The translations under genes were made by a program, and so were the position numbers. From Ostrinia nubilalis (Eukaryota > Arthropoda > Insecta > Lepidoptera > Crambidae): a stretch of DNA of 64,000 nt. Location of the stretch: assembly GCF_963855985.1 (NCBI RefSeq), contig NC_087114.1:2753001-2817000 (forward strand). Direction: 5' to 3'. Below, piece by piece: positions 1 to 13,800 of this stretch (position 1 is its first letter; each line of letters opens with the position of its first letter). The notes beneath the pieces are model-generated. The model saw only the letters and a list, made by a program, of their open reading frames with translations, made no database searches and was not told where the DNA came from.

Positions 1-1560
1 TGTTCTTTTATGTTAAAAATTATGATTTTGAAGGGGCCATAATATTTTATGTTAGTGTACTAAGTACTAACTATCATCTCATAAAAACTAACAAATTTAT
101 GTTATTTGTGTGTTTATTCGTAGATTTAATGTTTATTTAGCCTGTTATTGTTAATTTAAATATTATACTTGGTATAGTACATAGTTTATTGTTATTTAAG
201 TCAATGTTTTAGCAAGTAATTCGTTAAAAGCTAAGCAGATTGCTTTTTACATGAGAACCGTTATTCAAAATAAAAGAAATTGTATACAACCAAGTTAAAG
301 TAAAATATGATTAATCAAACAACAAAATTAAAATATGATAAATCAATTTGTGTTAAATTAGAGAAACAATAAAATTGTATTTCTGCTATTTAGTCCAACC
401 TAGGATGCGTGCGATGATAAAATTTCATCGACGATTTTAAACGACAAACGTATGGTTTTCTCGCGTACAATCGATAAAATGGCGCGATAAAAGCTTATCG
501 CGGCGCGCATTCTAGACCTAAAGTACGGCCAACTAGCAGCGATACAAAAGGTCGATACGACTGTCGAGTTTACAATATATTCTGTCTCTTCCCATCTTGT
601 GTATTTGTCGTAATGTCTCGTTCTCCCGCCAAAATATGTCAGTCAGACGGGTTCACCCATGACATTGGGTTTGTTTACATTTGGTATCGCTTCTCGTTGA
701 CCCTACTTTACATATGTCTTGGTTAAATACATCTCTCTTATCCATCTTGTCTAATGCGAGGTTTAGACTAACAATAAATTGATATCCGCCAGCAATTTAC
801 ACAGTGGTGACAGTTTGCGGAAGTCAACTTCTGCAAGTTTCATTGCTAGTCTAAACCTTGCTTAAAAACCATGAGCAAGCGCCTTCTCCACATTACTAGG
901 ATCGCCAGTTAAAATTATGTAAGTTATTGTAATATTTCGTTTATAAACTATGTTTGTTTATTCTAAGAAATCTTTCGTCTAAGCAAAATCAGTGATATGT
1001 TATATCCAATATGGCAGCTACAGCGTTTGCCACTATGAAATATACTTAGCTTTAATTGTTAAGTTTATATGTTAATTAATATATTATATTAGGCGCCGTA
1101 TATAGGGTGTCCGTGTTATTTGTATGTAATTTTTTTTTTTTTTTTTTTATCCACAACGAGGAAATGATATTGATGTATTATTGTTTAGGTATAATTCGTA
1201 AGGCTAATAGATAAATGTGATTAATCATGTTTTGTTTTCTTCTAGCCCATTGAGAAGGCAAATAATATGTGTCGTCACTACGTTCTAATGCTTTAAACAA
1301 TTTTAAAATGTTTTAACTACCTAATGGGCCTAAAAAAAAGAAGCATCATTCGTAATTGAATTATTTATTAGTCTTACGACAAAAACTAGATATTTAGCGT
1401 AAATATAGATCCCAAGTGCCTAAATGCGGCCTTCAATTGAGCGCTAGTTGCAATGGCGGAGTATTGAGTATATTTTGTAATAATTTACGTTAAGCTGTTA
1501 CATGTTCTAGTTGTAGTATGGTATATTGTAGTGAATAAATGTAAATAAAAGAAATGCGGT
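1..1560 (+). other. Left flank: possible 3' UTR of an upstream plus-strand gene
   Basis: No coding potential. AATAAA signals at about 1533-1547 (GAATAAATGTAAATAAAAG) followed by a T/G-rich TGCGGTGGTTTTATTG would suit a poly(A) site. Weak evidence. Confidence 0.25.
754..862. mobile_element. Small hairpin MITE
   Basis: AGGTTTAGACTAACA and TTGCTAGTCTAAACCTT are inverted ends around about 75 bp. Confidence 0.6.
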
Positions 1561-1699
1561 GGTTTTATTGAAATAACCTTAAAGTTCAGTTTTTGAGAAA
1601 AAAAATAATTAAGGTTCTAGGTTTCTTTTTCTTTCTTCATCATAAATGGAAAACTATACATCATAAATAGAATTCAAAATGTTAGTTAAACGCTTTCTA

Positions 1700-1906
<207 letters not shown>

Positions 1907-1999
1907 TTAAACCCTTTTAAAGAGAATTCGGTTTTGGGAAAAAAAATGCCGTAATAGGTAAAGGTTTTAGGTTTTTTTTCTTTCTTCGTCATAAATCGA

Positions 2000-2744
2000 A
2001 ACTACATACCTACTCATAAAAATAATTTGTTCAGGTTCAGTCCTTGAAATATTGGAGGGTAATCGCATATTTGCGTCGCCAACTTTATTTTCATACCTTC
2101 ATTCAAGCCTCAGTTGCACGGCACTCGTGAGTCGCGCATTTTAGCACATCTATGAGTGACGTTCATTCCTTCGAAAGACCGATTTTGCGTTGTTCGCGTG
2201 TGTAGCCGTGCTCCGCGTGCCATCATCATCATCAGCTCCGAGGATTCTCAGGCAGTGCTCCACCGCCCAGAACGCAGTGAGTCTGCAGGTTGGCTTCCGT
2301 CCGTGGTGGGGGAGAAGACTTTCAGGTAGGTGAAGCTCAGATTTGTCTCTGTATTGCGAGGACTGATAGAATTTTCGAGTTATGCAGGATATCAAAAAAC
2401 TGGACTGGTTTTATGCGGGACAGTGCAAACGCGATTTTCGTGTGAAAGTTAGTACACATTTTGAAACACGTGTTCAACTACAGTGTCAGGATCCTGCAAA
2501 AAACGGGATGGTTCCATGGGAAATAAAGCTAAAAGGTTTCGTTTTTTCCTTTTAAATTATTATCTATCAACAAGCTGGCCCGGTGAACTTCGTACAAATC
2601 GGTCTAGCCGTTTAGGAGTTGTGACAAAGACGTCCAGAAGAATTACATAGATATAAAATTCTCTCGTGTCAGCGTTTGTAACAAATGTCCTCATGAACGG
2701 CTAGACCGATTCTAACCAACTGAGATCAAAATAAAAGACAATAA
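2000..2744. other. No gene seen
   Basis: Mixed-composition DNA between the Helitron-like fragment and the probable Lasp 3' UTR. Short open frames here lack domains and splice context. Confidence 0.5.
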
Positions 2745-4793
2745 TATTGCTTACAAAATTTATTACATACAAAAGGCACTTTAACATCGGTCTTATAATA
2801 CTGTTCTCTTGCGTGACAATCATTGTGATGATATAGACAAAATCAATTGGTACATACTGTACAGTTATAGACCGAAACGAAATATTTTATAAGAAAGAAG
2901 CCGTGGCGAAGCATATTTTATTTTCTTCATAAATAGAGAGAATAGTGATGGAGAGAAACAGCGTTGTTATCTAGTAAAAGATATGACATCATTATTTGAA
3001 TCTGAGAATCAAAAAATCTTTATGTAGGTAGTGGCAGGTCAACCTAACACTTGCCATTCGATTTTAAACTTTACAATTAGGTGTTTAAAGTTCAAAATCA
3101 ATTGACAAAACTAGCAGAATCAACCCTAAAATAAAGGTTTATTTAACAAAGTAACTATAAAAACAAATACGTTCGTTCCAGTCTGGCGTAGCACGCATTA
3201 ATGACAATAAATAAATTTGCCTAGCCTAAGTGTGCACTAAATATTTATTATCTTCATTAAAAAGCAAAATGTTCGTGCTGACAACGAAAAATGGGCTAAA
3301 ATGGCGCGTGTATTTTATTTAAGGTTAAAAATCTCGGAATGTTTCGTAAAAACAATATTTACTTGCATTAGTTTAGTGCCTAATTTTATTATGCGAAAAA
3401 GCATTTTATAAAAATATAGTCTTAAATTACAACGAACGGGTATAAGGCTAAAATATATAAATATGTACAAGGAATTGACATCTTGCTACACCTCACATAC
3501 GTGCAGGTACTTAAAATAATAAATAAGTTTTATATTGAGTTTGTATAAAAATCTCTACTTAAAATCCGCAAAGATTTTTTAAATAAGTAAAAAAACATAA
3601 GGAATATTTAAAACTGCAATGTTTTCATAAAAAAAATCTTTTGCCAAAAGATATTTAAAAATCTACATCTAATAAAACGGAATGAATGTTGAATTTCTGA
3701 GATACAGTTTGGTCCGCTTATTTAAAACTTTTTAATGTAAATAGGTACAGAAAATAGTTATTGCAGTTCTCAACGTTATAGAGTATGCATTTGTAACAAA
3801 GTTGACAAGTTCAACACGTTGAAAATCGTCTTTATACTATGTTTAAATAACAATAGTACTTAAAAATACATATTTAACTATGTATGTATAAATATAAATA
3901 TTTTATAAAATATCTGTCCAGCTTTCTATTATTTTAATATTTATACACTTTAATCAAGGCAAAATATGGACTGAATTTATTATTAGTTACTTTGTTACAC
4001 ATTTTTGTAGTCATACAAAATACACAAGTCTGTACGAGAAAATTTGGAAGTCCTTGAAAGACAATACTAAATGCTGCATGCAACATAATAATGTTTACTT
4101 GCTATATTATGTAGAGATGATGAAAAAGCTACCAAAGCTATTGGCGGCATAAAAATGAGTATTTTTAATAGTGACTGAGTTTCAGCACTGGCCCATTTAT
4201 TGTCCCGAAGCAGTGGTAGGGTTAATATTGGGACGTGTAAAAGTGCTTTTGAAAAGCCAACTTGCATAAAAAATAGTTTTATGAGTTTTTTATTACGTTT
4301 TGTCGGTTTGTTAAAGTTTTTAATATGACTTTTTCAAGGACTAACATTTCTCATACACCCTGTATATTGTCTTCAAAAAGTGCTGTGACATGCTCATGAT
4401 TAGTAAATAATATAACAATTCTGGCAACAATTACATAATTTATTATAAGTAAGTAGTTCTAATTCGGCGAGCGCTCGCGTTCGATGTAATTTTTGATATT
4501 TATGTAATCAACTTATTTAAATTAATTTTGGATAATTTTTTGCAATACCTAAACACTACCCGACGTACTTTTGAATAATTTCGTCCCAAATTATATGTAT
4601 TTTGTGACTATAAAAATATGATTATAATGTTTCTTTTTAATAAAGTCAATAATTTTCGGCAACTTCTTACCAAACTTACTTGATTGTGATATTTTTTTTT
4701 TAATTAGTCATGAATGTAGTTGATGCTTCAATCAAGGCAATAATTCTCATCACGAGCGCTCGTGCCTTCGAGCCCTCTCTTCTCCAGGTGTCT
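2745..4793 (-). other. Probable Lasp 3' UTR and flank
   Basis: AT-rich and low in recognisable transposons apart from one interspersed-repeat fragment at about 4177-4290. Several minus-strand AATAAA signals occur, for example around 2759-2764 and 4439-4444. The poly(A) site cannot be fixed from sequence alone. Confidence 0.4.
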
Positions 4794-4803
4794 TTAGTCG
4801 TAC
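4794..4803 (-). CDS. Lasp: Lasp last coding exon (RYD, stop)
   Basis: The minus strand here has a strong acceptor, TTTCCTTTCTTTCATCCACAG, just before G-TAC-GAC-TAA. The G completes AGG from exon 8, giving ...APARYD and stop. The 3' UTR follows. The choice rests on the acceptor quality and phase. The rival is termination in unspliced exon 8 at 7627, which would put the minisatellite in the 3' UTR. Confidence 0.7.
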
Positions 4804-7800
4804 CTGTGGATGAAAGAAAGGAAATTAATGTTAAACTTGAAGGGGAGGCTAGGGGAAAGTAGGGGGTTTGCTAGCGGTACCTAGAAGGTGCGGCAATGCG
4901 CTACATTTAGTTGGTAAGCAGCTGCTAGTAGGATGAGGCTAGGAGCGAGTAGATGATTTCTAGGGGCCAATAGGTGAGGGCTAGGGACTAGTAAGGCGAG
5001 GCTAGGGGCAAGTAGGGGTTCGCTAGGGATACCTCGAAGGTGGGGCAATTCAATCCACATAGTAGGGCGTTGACACGCTGCACGTAGCGGGCAGCATGCC
5101 AGTGCGACTGCTAGTAAGAGGAGGCTAGGAACGAGTAGGGGTTTCCTAGGAGTGAGTAGGCGATTCGCTAGGGGTTTTTTTAGAGGCGAGTAGGAGTTTT
5201 CCTAGGGATGAGTGGGAGGATTCCTAGGTGTACCTGGCGGGCGCAGCGACGCGATCCACATAGTTGGTGGGCACCATACTGGTGCGGCCACAATTGAGAC
5301 GAGTAGGGGGTTTCCTAGTGGTGAGTAGGGGGTTTCCTAGGGGTGAGTAGGGGGTTTCCTGGGGATGAGTAGGGGGTTTCCTAGGAGTAAGTAGGGGGTT
5401 TCCTAGGGGTGAGTAGGGGTTTTCCTAGGAGTGAGTAGGGGGTTTCCTAGGAGTGAGTAGGGGGTTTCCTAGGGGTGAGGAGGGGGTTGCCTAGGGGTGA
5501 TTTAGCTAGGAGTATAGGTATACCTGGCGGGCGCAGCAACACGCTCCACGTAGTTAGCGGGCAGCATGCCAGAGCGACTGTTAGTAGGGGGAGGCTAGGG
5601 GCGAGTAGGGGAAGGCTAGGAGCAGGATTGTGAATCTGAATTTTTATTTTTGTGGCTAGTAGTGAGGCTAGGAACGAGTAGAGGGAGACTAAAGCCCGGT
5701 CCGTGAGCACGTAGAATTTTGTCCAATGACCCCTAGCTACCCATCCTTATCGTTCGCGCATAATTATATTGCTGTCGCGACTGTGCGACTGTCACCCGCA
5801 GTGAGTGTGCGAGCACGATAGCAACATAATTACGCGCGAGAGATAAGGATGGGGTCATTGGACAAAATTCTACGTGCTCACGGATCAGACTATAGAAGCG
5901 AGTAGAGGTTTTCTAGGGACGACTAGGGGTTTGCTATGTGTACCTGGCGGGCGCAGCAACACGCTCCACGTAGTTAGCGGGCAGCATGACAGTTCGGCCG
6001 TTAGTAAGGGGAGGCTAGGGACGAGTAGGTTTTCTATGAGTGAGTAGGGGGTTCGCTAGTGGTGCAGTGACACGCTTCACTTAGTTGGTGGGCACCATCC
6101 CGGTGCGGCTACTAGTAAGAGGAGATGGGGGTTTCCTAGGGGTGAGTAGGGGGTTTCCAAGGGGTGAGAAGAGGTTTTCCTAGGAGCGAGTAGGGGGTTT
6201 ATTAGGAGTGAGTAGGGGGTTTCTTAGGGGTGAGTAGGGGGTTTCCTAGGGGTGAGTAGGGGGTTTCCTAGGGATGAGTAGGGGGTTTCCAAGGGGTGAG
6301 AAGAGGTTTTCCTAGGAGCGAGTAGGGGGTTTATTAGGAGTGAGTAGGGGGTTTCTTAGGGGTGAGTAGGGGGTTTCCTAGGGGTGAGTAGGGGGTTTCC
6401 TAGGGGTGAGTAGGGGGTTTCCTAGGGGTGAGTAGGGGGTTTCCGAGGGGTGCGTAGGGGGTTTTATAGGGGTGAGTAGGGGGTTTCCTAGGTGTGTGTA
6501 GGGGGTTTCTTAGGAGTGAGTAGGGGGTTCGCTAGGGGTGCAGACACGATCCACCTAGTTGGTGGGCACCATACTGGTGCGGCCACAATTGAGACGAGTA
6601 GGGGGTATCTTAGTGGTGAGTAGGGGGTTTCCTAGTGGTGAGTAGGGGGTTTCCTAGGAGTGAGTAGGGGGTTTCCTAGGTATGAGTAGGGGGGTTTCCT
6701 AGGAGTGAGCAGGGGGTTTCCTAGGGGTGAGTAGGGGGTTTCTTAGGGGTGAGAAGGGGTTTACTAGGGGTGAGTAGGGGGTTTCCTAGGGGTGAGTAGG
6801 GGGTTTCTTAGGGGTGAGTAGGGGGTTTCCTAGGGGTAAGTAGGGAATTTCCTAGGGGTGAATAGGGGGTTGCCTAGGAGCGAGTAGGGGGTTTCCTAGG
6901 AGTTAGTAGGGGTTTCCTAGGGGCGAGTATGGGTTCACTAGGCGTACCTGGCGGGCGCAGCGACACGCTCCACGTAGTTAACGGGCAGCATGCCAGTGCG
7001 GCCGCTATTATGGGGAGGCTAGGGGCGAGTAGGGGAAGACTAGGAGCAGGATTTTGAATCTGAATTTTTATTTGTGTGGCTAGTAGTGAGGCTTTGAGCG
7101 AGTATGGGGAGACTAAAGCCCGGTCCGTGAGCACGTAGAATTTTGTCCAATGACCCCTAGCTACCCATCCTTATCGTTCGCGCATAATTATATTGCTGTC
7201 GCGACTGTGCGACTGTCACCCGCAGTGAGTGTGCGAGCACGATAGCAACATAATTACGCGCGAGAGATAAGGATGGGGTCATTGGACAAAATTCTACGTG
7301 CTCACGGATCAGACTATAGAAGCGAGTAGAGGTTTTCTAGGGACGACTAGGGGTTTGCTAGGTGTACCTGGCGGGCGCAGCAACGCGCTCCACGTAGTTA
7401 GCGGGCAGCATGCCAGTACGGCTGCTAATAGGGGGATACTAGGGGCGAGTAGGGGGTTTCCTAGGAGTGATTGGGGGTTTCCTAGGGGTGAGTAGGGGGA
7501 TTCCTAGGTGTACCTGGCGGGCGCAGCGACGCGCTCCAAATCCGGCTGCTAATAGGGGGAGGCTAGGGGCGAGTAGGGGGTTTCCTAGGAGTTAGTAGGG
7601 GTTTCCTAGGGGCTAGTATGGGTTCACTAGGCGTACCTGGCGGGCGCAGCAACGCGTTCCACGTAGTTAGCAGGCAGCATGCCGGTGCGGCCGGTGCGGA
7701 GGACCTGCCCCGTCATCCAGCCCGAGTCGATTGACGTCACGTTCGATATGTAGTCGCCTTCGCGGAACGACACCTGGAAATTAATAAATAATAATAATTA

Positions 7801-10800
7801 ATTAATTAAACATCCAATTAATGTGCACAAATGTTTTAAAAATACATACAAAAGAGTTCAATAGTTGCTTGACATCGTCAATCACTATTTGATGCCCCAA
7901 TAATTCAAAATCACAAACTGTGAATTATAATGCAATTATGATTTTTTTATTTATACTCGTAGTATTACACTACTATAAATAAAAAATATAAATCTTGTTT
8001 AATTTTACTGTTCTTTTAGTTAGAGAAACTGTGTTTGAATTATTGTAAAAGATGTCGGCTACAAAATGATAAGTAGAATCTATAGGTACATACGAAATCA
8101 AAGTTTTTAACCAAGTTTCAATAAATTTCAAATTATGATTTGATTTATCATGTTTTCCTCACCTCGTCACTGTCGGTCGCTTCGTAGTCGTACATCGCGA
8201 TGTAAACACTCTGAAACAAATTGACATAAATAACATTCATAAACAAAATAAATAAGTCGCTTTAGCAATATGCTTCTGGTTTGATATCCCATTACTGATA
8301 CATAGTTTTCATCATCATCAGGTCATTAACGTCCGTATTCACAAACATTACTATGAGGTCTCACAGTGCGCGTGGACGCACAGGGTGACACACGAACCTA
8401 TCAGACACGAACCTATCACAGAGCTCTATTCAACGGTGTGCGTTCGATTTGCTGCTTCACTTAAGCAAACATAATTTATTAGCGAATACGGGCGTAAGTC
8501 GGTTTAGCAATCTACTTTTGGTTTGATATCCCATTGCTGATATTATACGAGGAATAGTTAAGTAGTGTGATGGAGAATTCTGGCGACTAGTAAACTAGTT
8601 AGACAGCGTGGCTACCTGTATCTGGCGTGTTTTGGCGACTAGTAGGTTGGTTCTGGTGACTAGGCGACCGGTAATTTAGTTTCAACGACCAGTAGGGTGG
8701 TTTTGTGACTAGTAAGTTGTTCTCGTGACTAGTAACGTGGCTATGGTAACTAGTAAGTCGTTTCTGGCGACTAGTAAGGTAGCTCTGGTGACAAGTAACT
8801 AGTAGGGTGGTTCTGGCGACTAGTAGGGTGGTTTTGGTGACTAAAGCCGGGTCCGTGAGCACGTAGAATTTTGTCCAATGACCCCAAGCTATCCATCCTT
8901 ATCGCTCGCGCGTAATTATATTGCTGTCGCGACTGTGCGACGGGCGCCCGCAGTGAGTGTGCGAGCGCGACAGCAACATAATTACGCGCGAGCGATAAGG
9001 ATGGGTAGCTTGGGGTCATTGGACAAAATTCTACGTGCTCACAGACCAGACTATAGTAATAGTACTTTAGCTACCTGTGGCGGCGTGTTTTGGTGGTTAG
9101 CCGGCGGCGGCGCTGGTTCGTTCGCCAGCGGGTCCAGGTCGGTGACGCGGCCAATATGGCGGCTCGACTGCTGCTGCGGCTGGTGCGCGCCTGAAATGTT
9201 TGGAAACAAGTATTTAATGTTGAACCTTGAATTAGGAAAGGAAGGTTGAAAATAAAACGCTGGACTGCTGTCCCGGCTCGTGAGAGCATGATACGTCACA
9301 TTTAGGCTCAGTTTCGCGGAGCGGAGCGGAGAATTATTTTGGACTAGCTTTCCGCCCGCGGCTTCGCCCGCGTGGAATTTTGTTTGTCACAGAAAACCTT
9401 TATCGCACGCGTCCCTGTTTCAAAAACCGGGATAAAATCTATCCTGTGTCCTTTCCCGGGATTCAAATGAAATTCAAACATTCTCTATGCCAAATTTCAT
9501 CAAAATCAGTTCAGTGGTTTAGGCGTGAAAGCAAGACAGACAGACAGAGTTACTTTCGTATTTATAATATTAGTATAGATAAACCAATCAGATTTTATTC
9601 TGTCAATTTCATGAAACCGGGCCTTAGTCATTTTAAGTAAAAAAACAATCATTTTGCCGAGAGCCTGCAGTAAATAATTCATTGATTTTGAAACATTTTG
9701 AACTCGGTCAAGAATATTTTATGTACAGTGTGCCTACCATGAGTTTACGTTAGGTGTGCTCGCTAGCGACTGCGTAAAAAAATGACATTTAAATGTATGA
9801 CATATTGTGCAGCGCCCCTAGCGGCTACTTTCAAGAAATAAAATCTTCATAGAATTTTTTGACGTATTCGCTAACGAGCTCACCTAACGTAAACTCATGG
9901 TAGGCACACTGTTCTATCTTTGCAAAAACTGTATTCTTTGCAAAAAGTGTATGGCAATTTGCGAAAAATACTAACAATAGACATTAAAACGACATTTGAA
10001 CTAAAGTATTGAAAAAGATCTTGGCACATCTTTAATTGGAAAAAGAGTTGATGAAACAACCTATCTTCAATCAAATGAAAAAAAGAAGCTATTGCCAATC
10101 AGTGGTTTTTGCACTAAACTCAGTGATGCACTTCAAAAATTGCATTGTGCAGTAACTCGTAATTATGATATTGCACCTAAGTGAATTAGTAAATACCCTG
10201 TTTTTTATTCGTAATTCAATAACCAATTGGCTAAATAATCCTAAAGATTCTACAGTCAATAAACCTAAATTTTCGTTGCAAAATATCTTTTAGAGTAGGC
10301 GCACACCGCTGATTTTTAGTTGGCCGATAGTTGTGCCCGATTTTAAATTGTATGAAGAATCAGCCAAATCGAATCGGCGTAGTGTGCGCACTCCCATACA
10401 TGCCCATTCTGATCAAGTGCCCGACTAAACTATCGGCCGACGAAAAATCAACGGTGTGTGCCTACTCTTAAAGTCATAGCAGACTTATCAACTTGGAAAG
10501 GGATCAACCCCGTATCGTCTTTCGCGAGCTGTCATCGGTTTTCGCGCGCTGTCAACCGCGAGGCGAGGCGTTTACGTTACGGTGCGGATAAGTGTGCGTT
10601 GTAGTACGGAGTTTGACACAAAGAATACTGACCGCTTCGAGTTGATACGGTTACGATCCCTTTCTGGGTTGATAAGTGTGCTGCGTTCTTAAATGTAGGT
10701 CGCACCACAGAATAATAATAAGTACTACGTACAGAAGTTTTACTTCGCGAAGGTATTTAAAAAAATGTATGCTCAATGTCATTAACAATATGGTGTAATT

Positions 10801-13800
10801 TAGCTTGTCTCAAGAGTCAAGCAAGTTTGTCAGAAGTTTTGTTGACAAACGTCAGTGATCGGTACTGCGCCGAAGCTATAGGGCTGACTTCGGTAAAATG
10901 ATGTGACGTGAGGTGCCAATCTGCAGAAAATGGCGGAGGAAATACATGATTTAGCATGAATTATCATGAATAATATTAACTACTTATTTACCTCTCAGTG
11001 TCTTCAGGCAACTTAAAAAAGTACATTCTGTGTTTTTATTATTATTTAGGCAGTTAAATACTGCACAGTATTTAGTACACCATTTTCTTTATTTTTTTCC
11101 ATCATACACAAGAATACGCGTGCGTGAGTCAATTTTCGCTCGTATGTGAGGCCTTGTCGAATAGTACTCTTGTAGGGGGCAATCGTGCGTGTTTTGTTTT
11201 CGATGTAAACTCGCGGAGATGAACAGGCCTGGTCGCACAACGAAACTTGGGGCGAACATAAACTCACACCAGTGTAATATTTGAATTCAGAACACACAAA
11301 TCAGTCAGAGAACGCAAGACGTCGCGAGTAGCGTATACAGATACAAATATTTGCTTGTGTTGATCGCATCAACTCTTGCTGCGCGAACTATACAAAACAC
11401 AAGGTGTCATGGTGTTTATTTTAACCTGGGTTGTACCATCTTACTTTAACTATAACAAACGTCAAAAAAGTCTGTCAAACTCCATACAAAAGGATCGGTT
11501 AGGGTTGTAGTTACGGTTAAAGTAAGGTGGTGCAACCCACCCTTGTCTTGCCCATAACCAAAGCAGAATCAAAAACGCATGCATGACAAAATGGATGATG
11601 AAACAAACCTCTTTTTCCATCACTAGTGCTGTTATAAATGAGGGTAGCAGACGCCCTTTGGGTATTGGGCGGCGCCCTAGGCCCATCACTGACTGGATCG
11701 TAATCCTGAATCCTGCCAATCTTGGGCTGCCCGCCCGCCCCGTACTGATACTGATTCTGATTCTGGTACTGCTGAGGGTACTGATTCTGATTCTGGTACT
11801 GTTGAGGGTACTGATTCTGATACTCGTACTGGTATTCTTCGTACTTCTTGTACTGGTCAGGATATTGGTTCTGCCGTTGAGTCTGCTGCTGATACTGAGC
11901 GTTTTGCTGGTATTGGGGCGCTTGCTGGTATTGGGGCGGTGGTGGCTGAGTCTGGTATTGTACTGGGGGCTGGTATTGAGTAGTGGGCGTCTGGTAGTGG
12001 TTCTTGGGAGGCAGATTCGGCACTGGTACCGTAGGAGGCAGCATTTCTGTCGCGTAGTTCTCGATTTGCTGATGGTAGTTGTCGCTTGGCACTTCTTTAC
12101 ACATAAGCGGGACAAACCAAACGATTAGAACACAAATGGTGGTGGGGATTGGAGAAACTTGAGATAGCGTTGAACTAATGAAAAGTAGGTTCATTAATTA
12201 TCTAAAAAGCCGCTAGTGAGAGCCAGAAATTGAAAGAATACAAGTTACTAGTAGTCACGATAGCTGAACGGTGAAGGGGTCGGACTAGCCGACTCGAAAT
12301 CCGAGGAACGCGCGTTCGAATCCCGCCGCTCGACTATCGTGGTGAGTCCACTTGTAGGCATATTTAGCTTAGTACGAGGGGCTAACGAGACTGTAAGTTT
12401 GTGCAATATTCTCGTTGTAAATCAAGGACTAGCTAAATTAGTTTGGCTTAGCTCGCATAGCTGACGCATTTTCTCACAGCGTAATTTGCAGTCTGCACAC
12501 AACTATTGGAAACTGCTTTACTAACACAGCTTAGTTCTTGGTTTACAACCCACATTAATCCCCCGAAGCTAAATATTTGCTTGTGACACGTGGGTTCACT
12601 ACAATAGTCCAGCGGTGGCGGGGTTCCAAATGTTCCCCTTGGCAAGTCCGGAACAGGCATTCCGACATCGACACCGGCTATTGTCGCCTTTTAATAATAA
12701 GTATTTGTTCAAAACTCATAAAACTCATTTAGTTTTGCAAATAGGCTTTTAAAAAGCACCTTTACACGTTCCCGTACCACTGCTTCGTTACGTTAATGTT
12801 TTGCTATCTCAAATTTCTTCGATCAGAAACGAACAGTTAACATATAAATGAGACTCATCGCCATAATAATGTTGCCATGATGTATTGAATGGGTCCACAA
12901 TCCAACATTTATGGGGGTGTAACGATTTGTGTGGTTTAAAACATTGTGCGCTGTGAGAGAAGTGATATTATTGAATGAAACAAACCATGGCTGGCTTTTA
13001 AAAATGTTTCTCACATAAACTTTTGCTTTTCGTTCGATGGATCAAATTTTGGAAAAAAATATTAAGTAGTTACAAAGAAAAACACATTGAATCATTTACA
13101 ACAATGTTACAAAAAGTAAGTTGCTTCAATAATTTGATCATCGAATGAACAGCTTTATTGTGGTTAAAAATAAAAAACAATCCTCCACTTTAGACAAAAA
13201 CCAACGAATAATGTAAAAAATCACCAACTAGTTCAGGGGGGCTACTCTAAAACGCTGTTTACGTAGTTCGAGTCTGCTGTCACCATCGCTCATTCAGGCA
13301 GCTCGCTTTGTGTGAAAGAAATGGCGACATTTGAAACTTCGTATAACGAAGTAGACCCTCTGAACCTAACAAACTATAGATCGTTTCATCTACGAAGACG
13401 CGCCCCACTAATTTTTGGTCGAGGGAAACGCGGTGTGCGGGGAGTTTGATTCAAGCAATCTGAGCGTTATTATTGTAGTGTGCGTGTGCACTCATGGATG
13501 ATTTAGCGTGTACCGATAACACTCAAACATTAGCGGAAGGATGGCGGGGCGCGTCTTCGTGGATGAATCGATCTAAAGTCCAGTCGCCGAGTACGTAGAA
13601 TTTCATCCAATGACCCCAAGCTACCCATCCTTATCGCTCGCTCGTAATTATGTGCGACGGGCGGCCGCAGTGAGTGTGCGACCGCGACAGCAATATAGCG
13701 GTAGCTAGCTTGGGGTCATTGGACGAAATTCTACGTGCTCGGCGACCGGACTTTATAGTTCAAAACCTATCCAACTAGTAAAGGAACTCACCAACTAGTT

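Larger units (their letters stand above)
4804..7636 (-). repeat. Tandem array of Lasp exon-8 3' ends in a C-rich minisatellite
   Basis: Intron between the SH3 exon and the last exon. On the plus strand it is built from a roughly 22-bp unit close to GTGAGTAGGGGGTTTCCTAG, several dozen copies, in blocks near 5290-5500, 6120-6540 and 6590-6930. Set into it are about ten partial copies of the end of exon 8 with the donor, at roughly 4876-4935, 5035-5108, 5229-5283, 5520-5578, 5938-6000, 6058-6112, 6535-6591, 6943-7003, 7364-7424 and 7509-7545. Two near-identical segments 1424 bp apart (about 5516-5990 and 6940-7414) each include a fold-back MITE, so the array also grew by larger duplications. Confidence 0.88.

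Noticed and set aside
5447..7495. Open frames in the 5.4-7.5 kb region ([22 protein letters not shown])
   Set aside because: Minisatellite and fold-back MITE read-through. No splice or domain support.
4876..7600. CRISPR-like array
   Set aside because: Regular repeats but no constant repeat with unique spacers, eukaryotic intron context, and spacers are themselves repeats.
8771..9299. Overlapping frames on both strands starting [14 protein letters not shown]
   Set aside because: The palindromic MITE gives the same peptide on either strand. The same peptide reappears at 54493-54785.
11583..12128. 181-codon plus-strand frame rich in Leu/Ile/Val
   Set aside because: Antisense of the Lasp Q/Y-rich linker repeats. 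The hydrophobic pattern is a mirror of CAG/TAC-type codons.
12256..12341. Functional tRNA-Ser(CGA)
   Set aside because: tRNA-like boxes are good but the stem layout and trailing body fit a SINE better.
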